From Streptosporangium oxazolinicum (lineage in GTDB: Bacteria > Actinomycetota > Actinomycetes > Streptosporangiales > Streptosporangiaceae), in the NCBI RefSeq assembly GCF_039537505.1, contig NZ_BAABAQ010000022.1, positions 1 to 64,000 on the forward strand: a stretch of 64,000 bases of DNA, given 5' to 3'. Shown piece by piece: positions 48,917-58,373 of this stretch. Each line of letters begins with the position of its first letter. Position 1 is the first letter of the stretch. A model generated the notes under the pieces. The model did no database searches and had not been told where the DNA came from. It saw only the letters and a list, made by a program, of their open reading frames with translations. A program made the position numbers and the translations under genes.

Positions 48917-50032
48917 TCAGCTGGTCCAGCGGTTGGCCGCGGTCTTGTAGACCTTGTAGGTGTCGCTGTTGAAGTACGGCGACGAGATCTTGTCGTACCG
49001 GTCGTTCTTGTCGGTGTCCCAGGCGATGCTGTTGACGCCGATCAGGTAGCCGGTCCGGCTGGAGCTCTTGTACTTGTAGATCCAGGGGCCGCCGCTCGCG
49101 CCCGCGGTGAAGGCGCACTTGAAGCCGATGTGCTCCTGGACGTTGTACTTCGGCGCGGCCGGCATGGCGCCGGTCGTGCCGTAGCACCACTTCATCGTGC
49201 GGCCGGAGTAGGGCTTGTCGCCGTCGGGGTGCAGGCCGGCCGGGTAGCCGAAGGAGAAGACGGAGTTCTTGACCTTCTGGTTCCAGGCGAAGCCCTGGCC
49301 GCCGACGTTGTCGCCGAGACGGCCGACAGTCTTGATGATCGGCTTCCACTTGCCGTCCTTGTCCTTCTCCCAGTTCACCTTGAACCCGGAGTGGACGTTG
49401 ACGAACGCGTAGTCGTAGTCGTAGTCCTCCTTCACGACGAAGTCGTCGTGCGCGTTGAACCACTTGGCCGCGTAGATGCCGTAGGGGTTCTTGCCGTCCC
49501 ACGCCTGGTTGCCGTCCCAGTAGGACGGGATGAAGATCCAGTTGTCGTAGAACTGGTTGGTCTTCACGTCGTAGACGCAGTGCGCGGAGGTGGCGACGAC
49601 GTTGCGGTACTTGCCCTGGACTGAGCTGCCGGAGCAGTACTTCCAGCTCTTCGGGTCCGCCGGGTTGGCGCCGGGCAGGGTGAAGAAGACGCGCCCGACG
49701 GTGTTGGGCAGGTTCACCTGCTTGCTCTTGGAGGACTTGGCACCCTCCGCGCCGATCGGCGGGACCGACCCGCCGGGGCCGTCGGGGCCCGCCGCGTTGG
49801 AGGCCTTGCCGCCCTTGACGCTCAGGTCGAGGTCGCCGGTGGCGTCCGTGGCCTTGCGCATGCGCTCGGGCGACCAGAAGGAGGTGGCCTGGTTGGCCGT
49901 CTCCGAGGCCTGGGAACTGACCACGTCCTTGGGGGCCGTACCGGCGTTGGCACCGGTGGTGGCGCCGATCACTCCGGCGATCATGAGAACGCCGGTGAGG
50001 GGGATCGTGAGGCGCCGTGCTCGGGAATTCAT
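48917..50032 (-). CDS. secreted trypsin-like serine peptidase (copy 6)
   Basis: A 371-residue exported peptidase with intact triad His151 (TSAHC), Asp207 (YDYDYAF) and Ser313 (AGASGGPW). Cys pairs C133-C152 and C283 (KWCYGTT)-C306 (FKCAF) are present. Signal peptide ~1-30 (GANA). There is no long insertion between Asp and GDNVGGQGFAWNQ. An extra acidic/Trp loop (SYWDGNQAWDGKN) follows the His motif. It starts at ATG 50032 with AAAGGAG upstream. Substrate unknown. Confidence 0.9.
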   Translation of the reverse strand: MNSRARRLTIPLTGVLMIAGVIGATTGANAGTAPKDVVSSQASETANQATSFWSPERMRKATDATGDLDLSVKGGKASNAAGPDGPGGSVPPIGAEGAKSSKSKQVNLPNTVGRVFFTLPGANPADPKSWKYCSGSSVQGKYRNVVATSAHCVYDVKTNQFYDNWIFIPSYWDGNQAWDGKNPYGIYAAKWFNAHDDFVVKEDYDYDYAFVNVHSGFKVNWEKDKDGKWKPIIKTVGRLGDNVGGQGFAWNQKVKNSVFSFGYPAGLHPDGDKPYSGRTMKWCYGTTGAMPAAPKYNVQEHIGFKCAFTAGASGGPWIYKYKSSSRTGYLIGVNSIAWDTDKNDRYDKISSPYFNSDTYKVYKTAANRWTS

Positions 50033-50520
50033 GAAGCTCCTTTCGTTCTCAGCGCGGAGACGGGACTTCTCCTCGCCGGGAAAACGATCGGAACGTTACT
50101 GACTGGATCGAGCGGTCGGCAGGAATTGACGGGAAAAAGTCTGAGACGGTTCCATCCGATGCTGTCTTGTTATTTAAATAGCCATTTGTTATAACTTAAC
50201 GAATAAGCATTTCCGCAGCTCATGGTGGTTGTGGAGCGGTCTCAGAGGCATCGCCGACATCACCGGTAACAGCGATTGCCGGAGGTTTCTCAAGTAACTC
50301 CGACACCTTTGGCCCATTGAGCGCGGTGACGTTCTCGGCGCCGTGTGGCGGCCTTCCGCGTTCATTTCGTTGCGGACCGCGGACGGCGGGCCGTGCGACG
50401 GCGCCTCCCCTTCGGGCGGCATCGATTCTGATTCGTGACGATACTGACGCGGGCGCCGAGACCGCCGACCCCCGAGGATGGGGCCGAGAACCGTACCTTC
50501 TGCACGAGGCGGCCGAAGAC
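50033..50520. other. gene-free region upstream of peptidase 6
   Basis: 488 bp without a convincing gene. 50165-50215 is strongly AT-rich (TTGTTATTTAAATAGCC, TTGTTATAACTTAACG), probably the peptidase 6 promoter; the rest is GC-rich. A weak in-frame extension of the next plus-strand gene reaches back to 50317 but lacks coding character. Confidence 0.45.
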
Positions 50521-51402
50521 GTGGCCGGTGGTCAGCACGACATCATCGAGGCGAGGTCCGCGAGGGGCCCGTGGCGCTGGATCGGCGCCGCCGCGCTGGC
50601 GGCGCTCGTGGCGTGGGGCCTGCTGACGGGCCGGGAGCCGGACGCGGTTCCGCCGCCGCTCCCGTCGCCGGTGCCCACGCGGGCGGGGGCCGTCGCGGAG
50701 CAGGCCCCGAACGTGCTCCACCCGCGGTTCCGCCAGGCGGGCGGCAGGGAGATCATCGACGTGGTCTTCCCCGACGGCTCGGCGGCGGAGGTGAGCTACC
50801 CGGTGGAGGTGGGTCTGGCGAAGCTGGGGGTCCGGCCCGCGATATCGGGCCGGCTCGAAGGTGACACCGGCCCGTACCGGCAGCTGAACGTGCCGTCGGG
50901 AGGTCCGGCGGGGGTCGCCCAGGGGCGGCCGATGATCCGGCGGCTGACCAAGGAGGTCACGCTCTGGCACCCGATGAGCCCCGCCGAGGGGGAGGTGCTG
51001 CTGTTCGCGTTCGACCCGTGGTTCGTGGCACTGCGCGATCTCAAGGAGGGCATGCCCTTCGAACAGCGCATGCTCTGGGCACGCAACCTGAGCGGTGAGG
51101 TGACCGGGGGCGGCTACCTCGTGCTCGACGCCGAACCCCCGGTGCGACTGGCCACGCGGGGGGAGATCCTTCGCGGTGAGCCGCTGGGGCCGCAGCTGTG
51201 GTTCGGCGGGGCCAGGGAGACCCTGCTGGTGCTGGCCCCCATCCCCGGCTGCGACGTCGCGTCGATCGAGCTCTCGGTCATCGAGCAGCGACGCCGCTTC
51301 TCCGCCGAGACCTGCCAGGACGGCGTGTACGTCGCGGCCTCGGGGGAGCGAGGACACGTCGAGAGGACCATGGCGGGCATAACCGTGCGGCGGACGACGT
51401 AG
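50521..51402 (+). CDS. membrane-anchored protein of unknown function
   Basis: I do not recognise this 293-residue protein. From GTG 50521 it has ~22 polar residues, one membrane span (WIGAAALAALVAWGLL), a Pro-rich linker and an extracellular domain of ~230 residues (EIIDVVFPDGSAAEVSYP, then LFAFDPWFVALRDLKEGM, a GGGYLVLDAEPP strand and VLAPIPGCDVASIE...ETCQDG with a possible disulfide). The span-plus-ectodomain plan suggests a cell-envelope role. The start is uncertain: the frame is open from 50317 but the upstream part is not protein-like. It follows the peptidase cluster, divergently from copy 6. Confidence 0.65.
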   Translation: MAGGQHDIIEARSARGPWRWIGAAALAALVAWGLLTGREPDAVPPPLPSPVPTRAGAVAEQAPNVLHPRFRQAGGREIIDVVFPDGSAAEVSYPVEVGLAKLGVRPAISGRLEGDTGPYRQLNVPSGGPAGVAQGRPMIRRLTKEVTLWHPMSPAEGEVLLFAFDPWFVALRDLKEGMPFEQRMLWARNLSGEVTGGGYLVLDAEPPVRLATRGEILRGEPLGPQLWFGGARETLLVLAPIPGCDVASIELSVIEQRRRFSAETCQDGVYVAASGERGHVERTMAGITVRRTT

Positions 51403-51597
51403 CGGGGGCCCGGCCGTCGTGGCTCCCGCGCGGACGGCGGACGACGCGCCGCCGTGCGGACGCCTGGGCTGTGGGCCACGGTCACCGTGGATCGTCACGT
51501 GGACGACATGGGGACGCTGCCGTGTTCGCCGCGCCGGTCCTGCGGGGGACGGAGCCTGTTCGCGATGGTCGCCGCGTGGACGGCGTAGGGTGCGGCC

Positions 51598-52560
51598 ATG
51601 TTCGCTGTAACCGCCACGCGGATCGATCCCGACAGCCCCCTCGACGGTCTCACGCTCGGTGAGCGCCCGGAACCCGAGGTTCTCGACGGGTGGACCACCG
51701 TCACGGTGAGGGCCGCCTCGCTCAACCACCACGACCTGTTCAGCCTGCGGGGGGCGGGTCTCCGCCAGGAGCAGCTCCCGATGGTGCTCGGCACCGACGC
51801 CGCCGGGCTCGACGAGGACGGCAACGAGGTCATCGTGTACTCGGTGATCGGCGGCGGTGCCGACGAGACGCTCGACCCGAAGCGTTCCCTGCTCTCGGAG
51901 AGGTACGACGGCACCTTCGCCGAGCGGGTCACCGTGCCCCGGCGTAACCTCGTGCCCAAGCCCGCCGCGCTCAGCTTCGAGGAGGCCGCCTGCCTGCCGA
52001 CGGCCTGGCTGACCGCCTACCGCATGCTGTTCGACAAGGCCGGGCTCGAACCGGGCTCGACCGTGCTGGTCCAGGGCGCGGGTGGTGGTGTGGCCACCGC
52101 GCTGATCCTGCTGGGCCGGGCCGGGGGATATCGGGTCTGGGTGACCAGCCGTTCGGAGGAGAAACGGGCGCGGGCCCTCGAACTGGGCGCGGACCGGGCC
52201 TTCGAGAGCGGTGCCCGGCTGCCCGAACGGGTCGACGCGGTGATGGAGACCGTCGGCCAGGCCACCTGGGGGCACTCGCTGAAGGCGCTGCGCCCCGGCG
52301 GCCGGATCGTGATCTCCGGCGCGACCAGTGGCGCGGTCCCGCCGGCCGACCTGAACCGCGTCTTCTTCCTGCAGCTGTCGGTGATCGGCTCCACCATGGG
52401 CACCCGCGACCAGCTGGGCAGGCTGGCCCGCTTCCTGGAGCAGACCGGCACTCGCCCGCTGATCGACCGTGCCCTCCCGCTGACCGAGGCTCGCGAGGGC
52501 TTCGCGGCCATGCACGAGGGCGAGCTCTTCGGAAAGGTCGTCTTCACCCTGCCGGGGTGA
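51598..52560 (+). CDS. zinc-free MDR/quinone oxidoreductase-like protein
   Basis: A 320-residue medium-chain dehydrogenase/reductase. GroES-like N-terminal half (VRAASLNHHDLFSLRGAG, VLGTDAAGLD) and a Rossmann half with VLVQGAGGGVATALILLGRA and VWVTSRSEEKRARALELGA (NADPH-type). No structural-zinc Cys cluster, so it belongs to the zinc-independent quinone-reductase/enoyl-reductase side. Substrate unknown. It starts at ATG 51598 and converges on the PadR gene. Confidence 0.85.
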   Translation: MFAVTATRIDPDSPLDGLTLGERPEPEVLDGWTTVTVRAASLNHHDLFSLRGAGLRQEQLPMVLGTDAAGLDEDGNEVIVYSVIGGGADETLDPKRSLLSERYDGTFAERVTVPRRNLVPKPAALSFEEAACLPTAWLTAYRMLFDKAGLEPGSTVLVQGAGGGVATALILLGRAGGYRVWVTSRSEEKRARALELGADRAFESGARLPERVDAVMETVGQATWGHSLKALRPGGRIVISGATSGAVPPADLNRVFFLQLSVIGSTMGTRDQLGRLARFLEQTGTRPLIDRALPLTEAREGFAAMHEGELFGKVVFTLPG

Positions 52561-52609
52561 AGCCGTATCGCGACGAGCCCGGCGGGCGTTCCGTGAGGCG
52601 TCGCCGGGA

Positions 52610-53299
52610 TCATCGGAGCGCGTCGCGGATGCGGCGGGCCGCGTCGTACAGGGCGTCCTGGGCGGTCGCCAGGGTCTCCTCGCTGACCTGCGCGGCCGCC
52701 GCGTCCCTGCGGACCTCCTCGACGAACTCGGCCAGCATCTGCCCGAGCCGGGCGTCTCCGGCGTGTGACCCCTCGCCGGTGAAGCCGTCGGCCCAGACGC
52801 GCTTCCACTCGTCCTTCCACTCGCCGCTCTGGCGCTGCCACTCGCGCCGCTGGCGCTGCCACTCCGTCTTCTGCTCGCGCCAGACCTTGCGCGAGTCCTG
52901 CTCGGTGCCCTGGCGCACGTCGCGCGCCATCTGGGTGAGCTCCTCGCGCAGCGACTTGACCGTGTCGCGTACGTCCTCCTTGACCTCGCGGGCGATGTCG
53001 CGGACCGAGTCGGAGATCTCCTGCTCCAGGTCGGCGAGCTCGTCGAGCCGCTCGTTGAGCTCGTCGCGGCCCCGGTCGCTGATGGTGAAGACCTTCTTGC
53101 CGTCCACGACCTCGTGGGTGACCAGGCCCTCCTCCTCCAGGCGGGCCAGACGCGGGTAGATCGTGCCGGGGGAGGGGGAGTAGACGCCGAGGAAGCGATC
53201 CTGGAGCAGCCGGATCACCTCGTAGCCGTGGCGCGGGCTCTCCTCCAGCAGCTTCAGAAGATAGAGCCGGAGCCTTCCGTGGCCGAAGACCGGGCTCAT
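52610..53299 (-). CDS. PadR family transcriptional regulator with long coiled-coil tail
   Basis: A 229-residue PadR-type regulator. Winged HTH: YLLKLLEESPRHGYEVIRLL, SPSPGTIYPRLARLEEEGLV, DGKKVFTISDRGRDEL. The C-terminal half is an unusually long helical tail with repeated EWQRQ/EWKDEW units (residues ~145-168), probably for dimerisation. It starts at ATG 53299, overlapping the DUF4097 gene stop (ATGA), so it is the second gene of a two-gene operon that it likely represses. Confidence 0.88.
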   Translation of the reverse strand: MSPVFGHGRLRLYLLKLLEESPRHGYEVIRLLQDRFLGVYSPSPGTIYPRLARLEEEGLVTHEVVDGKKVFTISDRGRDELNERLDELADLEQEISDSVRDIAREVKEDVRDTVKSLREELTQMARDVRQGTEQDSRKVWREQKTEWQRQRREWQRQSGEWKDEWKRVWADGFTGEGSHAGDARLGQMLAEFVEEVRRDAAAAQVSEETLATAQDALYDAARRIRDALR

Positions 53300-54093
53300 G
53301 CCTGTGCTCCCTTCAGGAGAGTGACGTCCGCGGAGACCGTGTTGGCCGTCAGCGACGCCATGCCGCCGCCGATCCGGCCGCTCAGCGTCTTCGCGCCGGG
53401 CTGGACGGAGTGGTCGAGCTCGGGGAAGCCGGTGTCGATCCTGCCCGAGGTGGAACGGATCTTGACATCGGTCTCCACCGTGTACGGGAGCCGGAGCACG
53501 ATGTCGCCGGAGACGCTGTTCATGGTGACGTGACCGGTCGGCGGGAGCTCCAGGTCGGCGGTGATCCGGCCGGAGACGGTGGTGACGCTCAGCCGCCGGG
53601 GCGTGCCCTGGGCCACGGTCAGCTCACCGGAGATGCTCTTGAACGACAGGTCGCCCACCAGGCCGCGGCTCTCCACGGCGCCGGAGACGGTGTCGGCGTT
53701 GATCTCGCCGCTCACCCCGTCGAGCACGATCCCGCCCGAGACGCTCCTGACCGAGGTGCGGTCCTCGAAGCCGGCGACGACCGCGGACGCGGAGACCACG
53801 CCCACGTTGACCGGGCAGTCCTTCGGCACGGTGAGGGTCAGCGTGGCCCTGCGGCGCCCGGGACGCAGCCAGCCCAGCAGGCCGTCCCAGGTGAGGTCCT
53901 TGTAGGTGACGGTGAGCGTGCCGTCGTCCTCGTGGGTGACGAGCAACGGGGGGTTGTCGACCTCGGTGACCTCAAGCGTGGGAGGGCCGTCGCTGGCCAG
54001 CACGGCCAGTTTCCCCGCCACGATCCGCACGTTGAGTTTCCTCACGGACTCAAAGGTGAGCTGCTCTGGTTTCTCGATCGTCCATTGCCGCAT
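53296..54093 (-). CDS. DUF4097-type beta-helix protein
   Basis: A 265-residue protein of the DUF4097 (adhesin-like beta-helix) family. The second half is built from repeats ending in SVSG/TVSG/SISG (VRSVSGGIVL, ADTVSGAVES, FKSISGELTV, VTTVSGRITA, MNSVSGDIVL), forming a right-handed beta-helix. No signal peptide. Such genes are paired with PadR regulators throughout actinomycetes, but the function is unknown. The start is ATG 54093 with AAGGAGGT 7 nt upstream. Confidence 0.88.
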   Translation of the reverse strand: MRQWTIEKPEQLTFESVRKLNVRIVAGKLAVLASDGPPTLEVTEVDNPPLLVTHEDDGTLTVTYKDLTWDGLLGWLRPGRRRATLTLTVPKDCPVNVGVVSASAVVAGFEDRTSVRSVSGGIVLDGVSGEINADTVSGAVESRGLVGDLSFKSISGELTVAQGTPRRLSVTTVSGRITADLELPPTGHVTMNSVSGDIVLRLPYTVETDVKIRSTSGRIDTGFPELDHSVQPGAKTLSGRIGGGMASLTANTVSADVTLLKGAQA

Positions 54094-54119
54094 GTGCGTG
54101 ACCTCCTTGTACTGGACAC

Positions 54120-54154
54120 GATATGTCGCGTCAATCGGAAGGTCAAGATATATC
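54120..54154. promoter_or_regulatory. putative PadR operator pair
   Basis: GATATGTC (54120-54127) and palindromic GATATATC (54147-54154), centres 27 bp apart, upstream of the DUF4097-padR operon. ATATAT-centred palindromes are typical PadR sites, so this is a candidate for autoregulation. Confidence 0.45.
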
Positions 54155-54163
54155 GCGTTTTTC

Positions 54164-54340
54164 TCAGTCGTCCTCGTCGTCCAGCCGGGCCAGCCAGGTG
54201 GCCAGCCGTTCCACCGGCGTTTCGAAGTCGGGGTTCAGGTCGACGAACTCGCGCAGACGTTCGGCCAGCCACACCACGGTGACCTCCTCCTCGCCCCGGC
54301 GCGCGACGAGTTCCTCGATGCCGCGATCGGTGAAGTACAT
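54164..54340 (-). CDS. DUF6104-type small acidic protein
   Basis: A 58-residue protein: MYFTDRGIEELVARRGEEEV, then TVVWLAERLREFVDLNPDFE and an acidic C-terminus (ARLDDEDD). It matches a small conserved actinobacterial protein that I recall next to the kgd gene in Streptomyces. No known function. The start is ATG 54340 with AGGAG 7 nt upstream; a frame extension to 54370 is unlikely. Confidence 0.8.
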   Translation of the reverse strand: MYFTDRGIEELVARRGEEEVTVVWLAERLREFVDLNPDFETPVERLATWLARLDDEDD

Positions 54341-54404
54341 CACGTTCTCCTCTGACGACGCTGTGGTCACACTCGCGGTCTCCTGGTGACTCGCGATAAC
54401 GGGA

Positions 54405-54436
54405 AAGTCCCCCGCAGAGGCTCCTGCGGGGGACTT
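54405..54436 (-). terminator. terminator of kgd
   Basis: A perfect 13-bp stem (54405-54417 with 54424-54436, 6-nt loop), 43 bp below the kgd stop. Confidence 0.85.
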
Positions 54437-54478
54437 CCGTGGTGACGCCTGCCTCGGACCGGCCGGTGGCCGGTCCGC

Positions 54479-57400
54479 CTACTTGAAGATCTCGCCCAGC
54501 ATCTGCTGCAACTCCGCCTCGTGGGTGGAGTGCGAGCCGGTCGCCGGGGAGGAGTTGGCCTTGCGGGAGACCCGCTTGATCGAACGCCCGCCGAAGACCC
54601 CCGGGTTCTCGGCCAGCTTGAGCGCGAGGAACGGCCACGGACCCATGTTGAGCGGCTCGTCCTGCGCCCACACCAGCTCGATGTCGGCGGCGTAGCGGCT
54701 CAGCTCGGCCTCCAGCGGGTCGCCGGGGAACGGGTAGAGCCGCTCCAGGCGGACGATCGCCACGTCGTTGCGGCCCTCCTTGTCGCGGGCCGCCGCCAGG
54801 TCGTAGTAGAGCTTGCCGGAGACCAGCACGACCTTGCGGACGCCGGCCGGGGGGGCCGTGACGTCGCCGAGCACCGGCTGGAACGACCCCGAGGTGAAGT
54901 CGCCGACCGCCGAGATCGCCGCCTTGTGCCGCAGCAGCGACTTGGGCGTGAACACCACCAGCGGACGGTGCCGGTTCGACAGCGTCTGCCAGCGCAGCAG
55001 GTGGAAGTAGTTGGCCGGGACCGTGGGCTGCGCCACGGTCATGTTGTCCTGGGCGCACATCTGCAGGAAGCGCTCGATGCGGGCCGAGGAGTGGTCGGGG
55101 CCCTGGCCCTCGTAGCCGTGCGGCAGCAGCAGGGTGACGCCGGAGCGCTGGCCCCACTTCTGCTCACCCGAAGTGATGTACTCGTCGAGCACCGACTGGG
55201 CGCCGTTGACGAAGTCGCCGAACTGCGCCTCCCAGGCGACCAGCGCCTCGGGCCGCTCCACGCTGTAGCCGTACTCGAAGCCGAGCGCGGCGTACTCGCT
55301 CAGCAGCGAGTCGTAGACGTAGAACTTCGTGGTGCCCTGGTTGAACGCCTTGAGCGGGGTGTGCTCCTCGCCGGTGACCCGGTCGACCAGCACCGCGTGC
55401 CGCTGGGTGAACGTGCCGCGCCGCGAGTCCTGGCCGACGAGGCGGACCGGGTGGCCGTCGATCAGCAGCGAGCCGAAGGCCAGGGTCTCGCCCATGCCCC
55501 AGTCGATGTGGTCTTCGGCGACCATCTGCCCTCGGCGCTGCAGCACCGGCAGCAGGCGCGGGTGGACGGTGAAGCCCTCGGGCATGTTGAGCTGGGTTTC
55601 CACGATCCGCTTGACGGTCTCCTCGGAGACGGCCGTCTTGACGTCCTCGTGCGACCAGGGGACGTTCTCCATGTCGACGGGGCGGGAGAACTCGCCCGTC
55701 GGGTCCTTGGCCGCCGCGCGGGTCTCGGCGAAGGCGTTCTCCAGCTTGGCCTGGTAGTCGCGGAGCGCGCCCTCGGCCTCCTCCACCGTGATGTCGCCCC
55801 GGCCGATCAGCGCCTCGGTGTAGAGCTTGCGGGTGGAGCGCTTGGCGTCGATCAGGTCGTACATCAGCGGCTGGGTGAAGCCCGGGTTGTCGGCCTCGTT
55901 GTGCCCCCGGCGCCGGTAGCAGATCAGGTCGATCACCACGTCCTTGCGGAACGCCTGGCGGTACTCGAACGCGAGCCTGCCGACCCTGACCACGGCCTCC
56001 GGGTCGTCGCCGTTGACGTGGAAGATCGGGGCCTGGATCATCCGGGCCACGTCGGTGGCGTACACGCTGGAGCGCGAGCTGGCCGGGCTGGTGGTGAAGC
56101 CGACCTGGTTGTTGACCACGATGTGCACGGTGCCGCCGGTGCGGTAGCCCCGCAGCTGCGACAGGTTGAGCGTCTCGGCCACCACGCCCTGGCCCGCGAA
56201 GGCCGCGTCGCCGTGGACGAGCACCGGCAGGACGGTGAAGCCCTCCTCGCCGCGCTCCAGGAGGTCCTGCTTGGCGCGGACCACACCCTCCAGGACCGGG
56301 TCGACCGTCTCCAGGTGGGAGGGGTTGGCCACCACCGAGGTCTTGAGCTTGGAGCCGTCGGGCGAGACGAAGTCGCCGCTCGCGCCCAGGTGGTACTTCA
56401 CGTCGCCGGAGCCGTGCGCGCTGCGCGGGTCGATGTTGCCCTCGAACTCGCCGAAGATCTGCCCGTACGACTTGCCGACGATGTTGGCCAGCACGTTGAG
56501 CCGCCCGCGGTGGGCCATGCCGACCACGGCCTCGTCGAGCCGCTCCTCGGCCGCGGAGCTCAGCACCGAGTCGAGCAGCGGGATCAGCGACTCGCCGCCC
56601 TCCAGGGAGAAGCGCTTCTGGCCGACGAACTTCGTCTGCAGGAACGTCTCGAACGCCTCGGCGGTGTTCAGCCGCTCCAGGACGCGGAGCTGCTCGGTGC
56701 GGTCGGGCTTGGCGTGCGGCCGCTCGATGCGGGCCTGGATCCAGGCGCGCTCCTCGGGGTTCTGCATGTGCATGTACTCGACGCCGATGGTGCGGCAGTA
56801 GGAGTCGCGCAGCACGCCGAGGATCTCGCGCAGCTTCATCAGGGGACGGCCGCCGAACCCGCCGGTGGCGAACTCGCGCTCCAGGTCCCACAGGGTCAGG
56901 CCGTGCGACTTGATGTCGAGGTCGGGGTGCTTGCGCTGCTTGTACTCCAGCGGGTCGGTGTCGGCCATGAGGTGGCCGCGGACCCGGAAGGCGTGGATCA
57001 GCTCGATGACCCGGGCCGACTTCGCCACGTCGTCGTCGTGCGTGGTCGAGATGTCCTGGACCCAGCGGATCGGCTCGTACGGGATCCGGAGGGCCTCGAA
57101 GATCTCGTCGTAGAAGCCGTCCTCGCCGAGCAGCAGCCGGTGGACCTGCCGCAGGAAGTCGCCCGACTGGGCGCCCTGGATGATGCGGTGGTCGTACGTG
57201 CTGGTGATCGTCATGACCTTGCTCACCGCGAGGCGGGAGAGCGTCTCGGGGGAGGCCCCCTGGTACTCGGCGGGGTACTCCATCGCGCCGACGCCGATGA
57301 TCGTGCCCTGCCCCGGCATCAGGCGCGGCACCGAGTGCACGGTGCCGATGGTGCCCGGGTTGGTCAGCGAGATCGTCGTGCCGCTGAAGTCGTCGACCCC

Positions 57401-58180
57401 CAGCTTGCCCGCCCTGGCCTTGCGCACGACCTCTTCGTACGCGACCCAGAACTGGCGGAAGTCCATCCGCTCGGTCGCCTTGATCGACGGGACCAGGAGC
57501 TGGCGGGTGCCGTCGCTCTTGGCGACGTCGATGGCCAGGCCCAGGTTGACGTGCTCGGGCTTGACCAGCACCGGCTTGCCGTCGGCCTCGGCGTAGGAGT
57601 GGTTCATGTCCGGCAGGACCTTGAGGGCCTTGATCACCGCGTAGCCGATGATGTGCGTGAACGACACCTTGCCGCCGCGACCGCGCGACAGGTGGTTGTT
57701 GATCACGATCCGGTTGTCGATGAGCAGCTTCGCCGGGACCGCGCGCACACTGGTCGCCGTCGGGACTACGAGGCTGGCCTCCATGTTGGCCGCTGTCCTC
57801 GCGGCGGCGCCGCGTAGTCGGACTTCCTCGGCACCGGCGGCGGCGGGCAACTGCGTCTCCTGCTTGGGTTGGTCCGCCGGGGCGGGCTTGGCCGCCGCCG
57901 GCGCTGGGGTCGTCGCCGCGGGGGCCGGGGTGGCCTGAGCCGCAGCCGGGGGGGCCGAGGGCGCAGCGGGTGTCGGTGGAGCGGCGGGCGCGGCGGTGGC
58001 CGCACCCTGGGGCGCGGCGCGGCCGGACCCCGAATCAGGGCTGTAGTCGGCAAAGAAGTTCCACCAGGCCCGGTCGACCGACTCGGGGTCCTGGAGGTAC
58101 TTCTGGTACAGCTCGTCGACAAGCCATTCGTTCTGACCAAAGGCTGCCAGCGGGTTTGTCCGCGACGACTCAGACGACAC
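54479..58180 (-). CDS. kgd: multifunctional 2-oxoglutarate metabolism enzyme Kgd (E2-E1 fusion)
   Basis: A ~1,233-residue actinobacterial fusion: N-terminal segment FGQNEWLVDELYQKYL, a Pro/Ala linker (~62-120), an E2 succinyltransferase catalytic domain (~120-370) with TYDHRIIQGAQSGDFL, and the E1 2-oxoglutarate dehydrogenase (~375-end) with GMAHRGRLNVLANIVGKSYG, ICYRRRGHNEADNPGF and LLPHGYEGQGPDHSSARIER. It lacks a lipoyl domain, as usual, relying on the pyruvate dehydrogenase E2. Decarboxylates 2-oxoglutarate in the TCA cycle and is inhibited by GarA. The GTG start at 58180 (VSSESSRTNPLAAFG) fits homologues; a TTG at 58234 would add 18 residues. Confidence 0.95.
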   Translation of the reverse strand: MSSESSRTNPLAAFGQNEWLVDELYQKYLQDPESVDRAWWNFFADYSPDSGSGRAAPQGAATAAPAAPPTPAAPSAPPAAAQATPAPAATTPAPAAAKPAPADQPKQETQLPAAAGAEEVRLRGAAARTAANMEASLVVPTATSVRAVPAKLLIDNRIVINNHLSRGRGGKVSFTHIIGYAVIKALKVLPDMNHSYAEADGKPVLVKPEHVNLGLAIDVAKSDGTRQLLVPSIKATERMDFRQFWVAYEEVVRKARAGKLGVDDFSGTTISLTNPGTIGTVHSVPRLMPGQGTIIGVGAMEYPAEYQGASPETLSRLAVSKVMTITSTYDHRIIQGAQSGDFLRQVHRLLLGEDGFYDEIFEALRIPYEPIRWVQDISTTHDDDVAKSARVIELIHAFRVRGHLMADTDPLEYKQRKHPDLDIKSHGLTLWDLEREFATGGFGGRPLMKLREILGVLRDSYCRTIGVEYMHMQNPEERAWIQARIERPHAKPDRTEQLRVLERLNTAEAFETFLQTKFVGQKRFSLEGGESLIPLLDSVLSSAAEERLDEAVVGMAHRGRLNVLANIVGKSYGQIFGEFEGNIDPRSAHGSGDVKYHLGASGDFVSPDGSKLKTSVVANPSHLETVDPVLEGVVRAKQDLLERGEEGFTVLPVLVHGDAAFAGQGVVAETLNLSQLRGYRTGGTVHIVVNNQVGFTTSPASSRSSVYATDVARMIQAPIFHVNGDDPEAVVRVGRLAFEYRQAFRKDVVIDLICYRRRGHNEADNPGFTQPLMYDLIDAKRSTRKLYTEALIGRGDITVEEAEGALRDYQAKLENAFAETRAAAKDPTGEFSRPVDMENVPWSHEDVKTAVSEETVKRIVETQLNMPEGFTVHPRLLPVLQRRGQMVAEDHIDWGMGETLAFGSLLIDGHPVRLVGQDSRRGTFTQRHAVLVDRVTGEEHTPLKAFNQGTTKFYVYDSLLSEYAALGFEYGYSVERPEALVAWEAQFGDFVNGAQSVLDEYITSGEQKWGQRSGVTLLLPHGYEGQGPDHSSARIERFLQMCAQDNMTVAQPTVPANYFHLLRWQTLSNRHRPLVVFTPKSLLRHKAAISAVGDFTSGSFQPVLGDVTAPPAGVRKVVLVSGKLYYDLAAARDKEGRNDVAIVRLERLYPFPGDPLEAELSRYAADIELVWAQDEPLNMGPWPFLALKLAENPGVFGGRSIKRVSRKANSSPATGSHSTHEAELQQMLGEIFK

Positions 58181-58373
58181 GGCGGAAATCGCCCTCTTCC
58201 GCAGATCGGCGTTGATGATAGAGAACCTGTCCAAGGCTACTCGCCTTGGCTCGGACCTGCGCCAGTCTGACGGCAGCTTCCTTGCCGATCCTCTCAGTAG
58301 GGGTTAAAACGGTCAGCCACCGGGTGACTGTTTACCCGCTCGGTCGCTGGTCAGCCCGATCCGGCGGGCGCGG

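Noticed and set aside
54521..57817. Open frame of 1,098 codons on the plus strand antisense to kgd
   Set aside because: It follows the codon periodicity of kgd, is rich in Leu/Val/Gly/Arg/His/Asp typical of antisense frames in high-GC DNA, and shows no domain.
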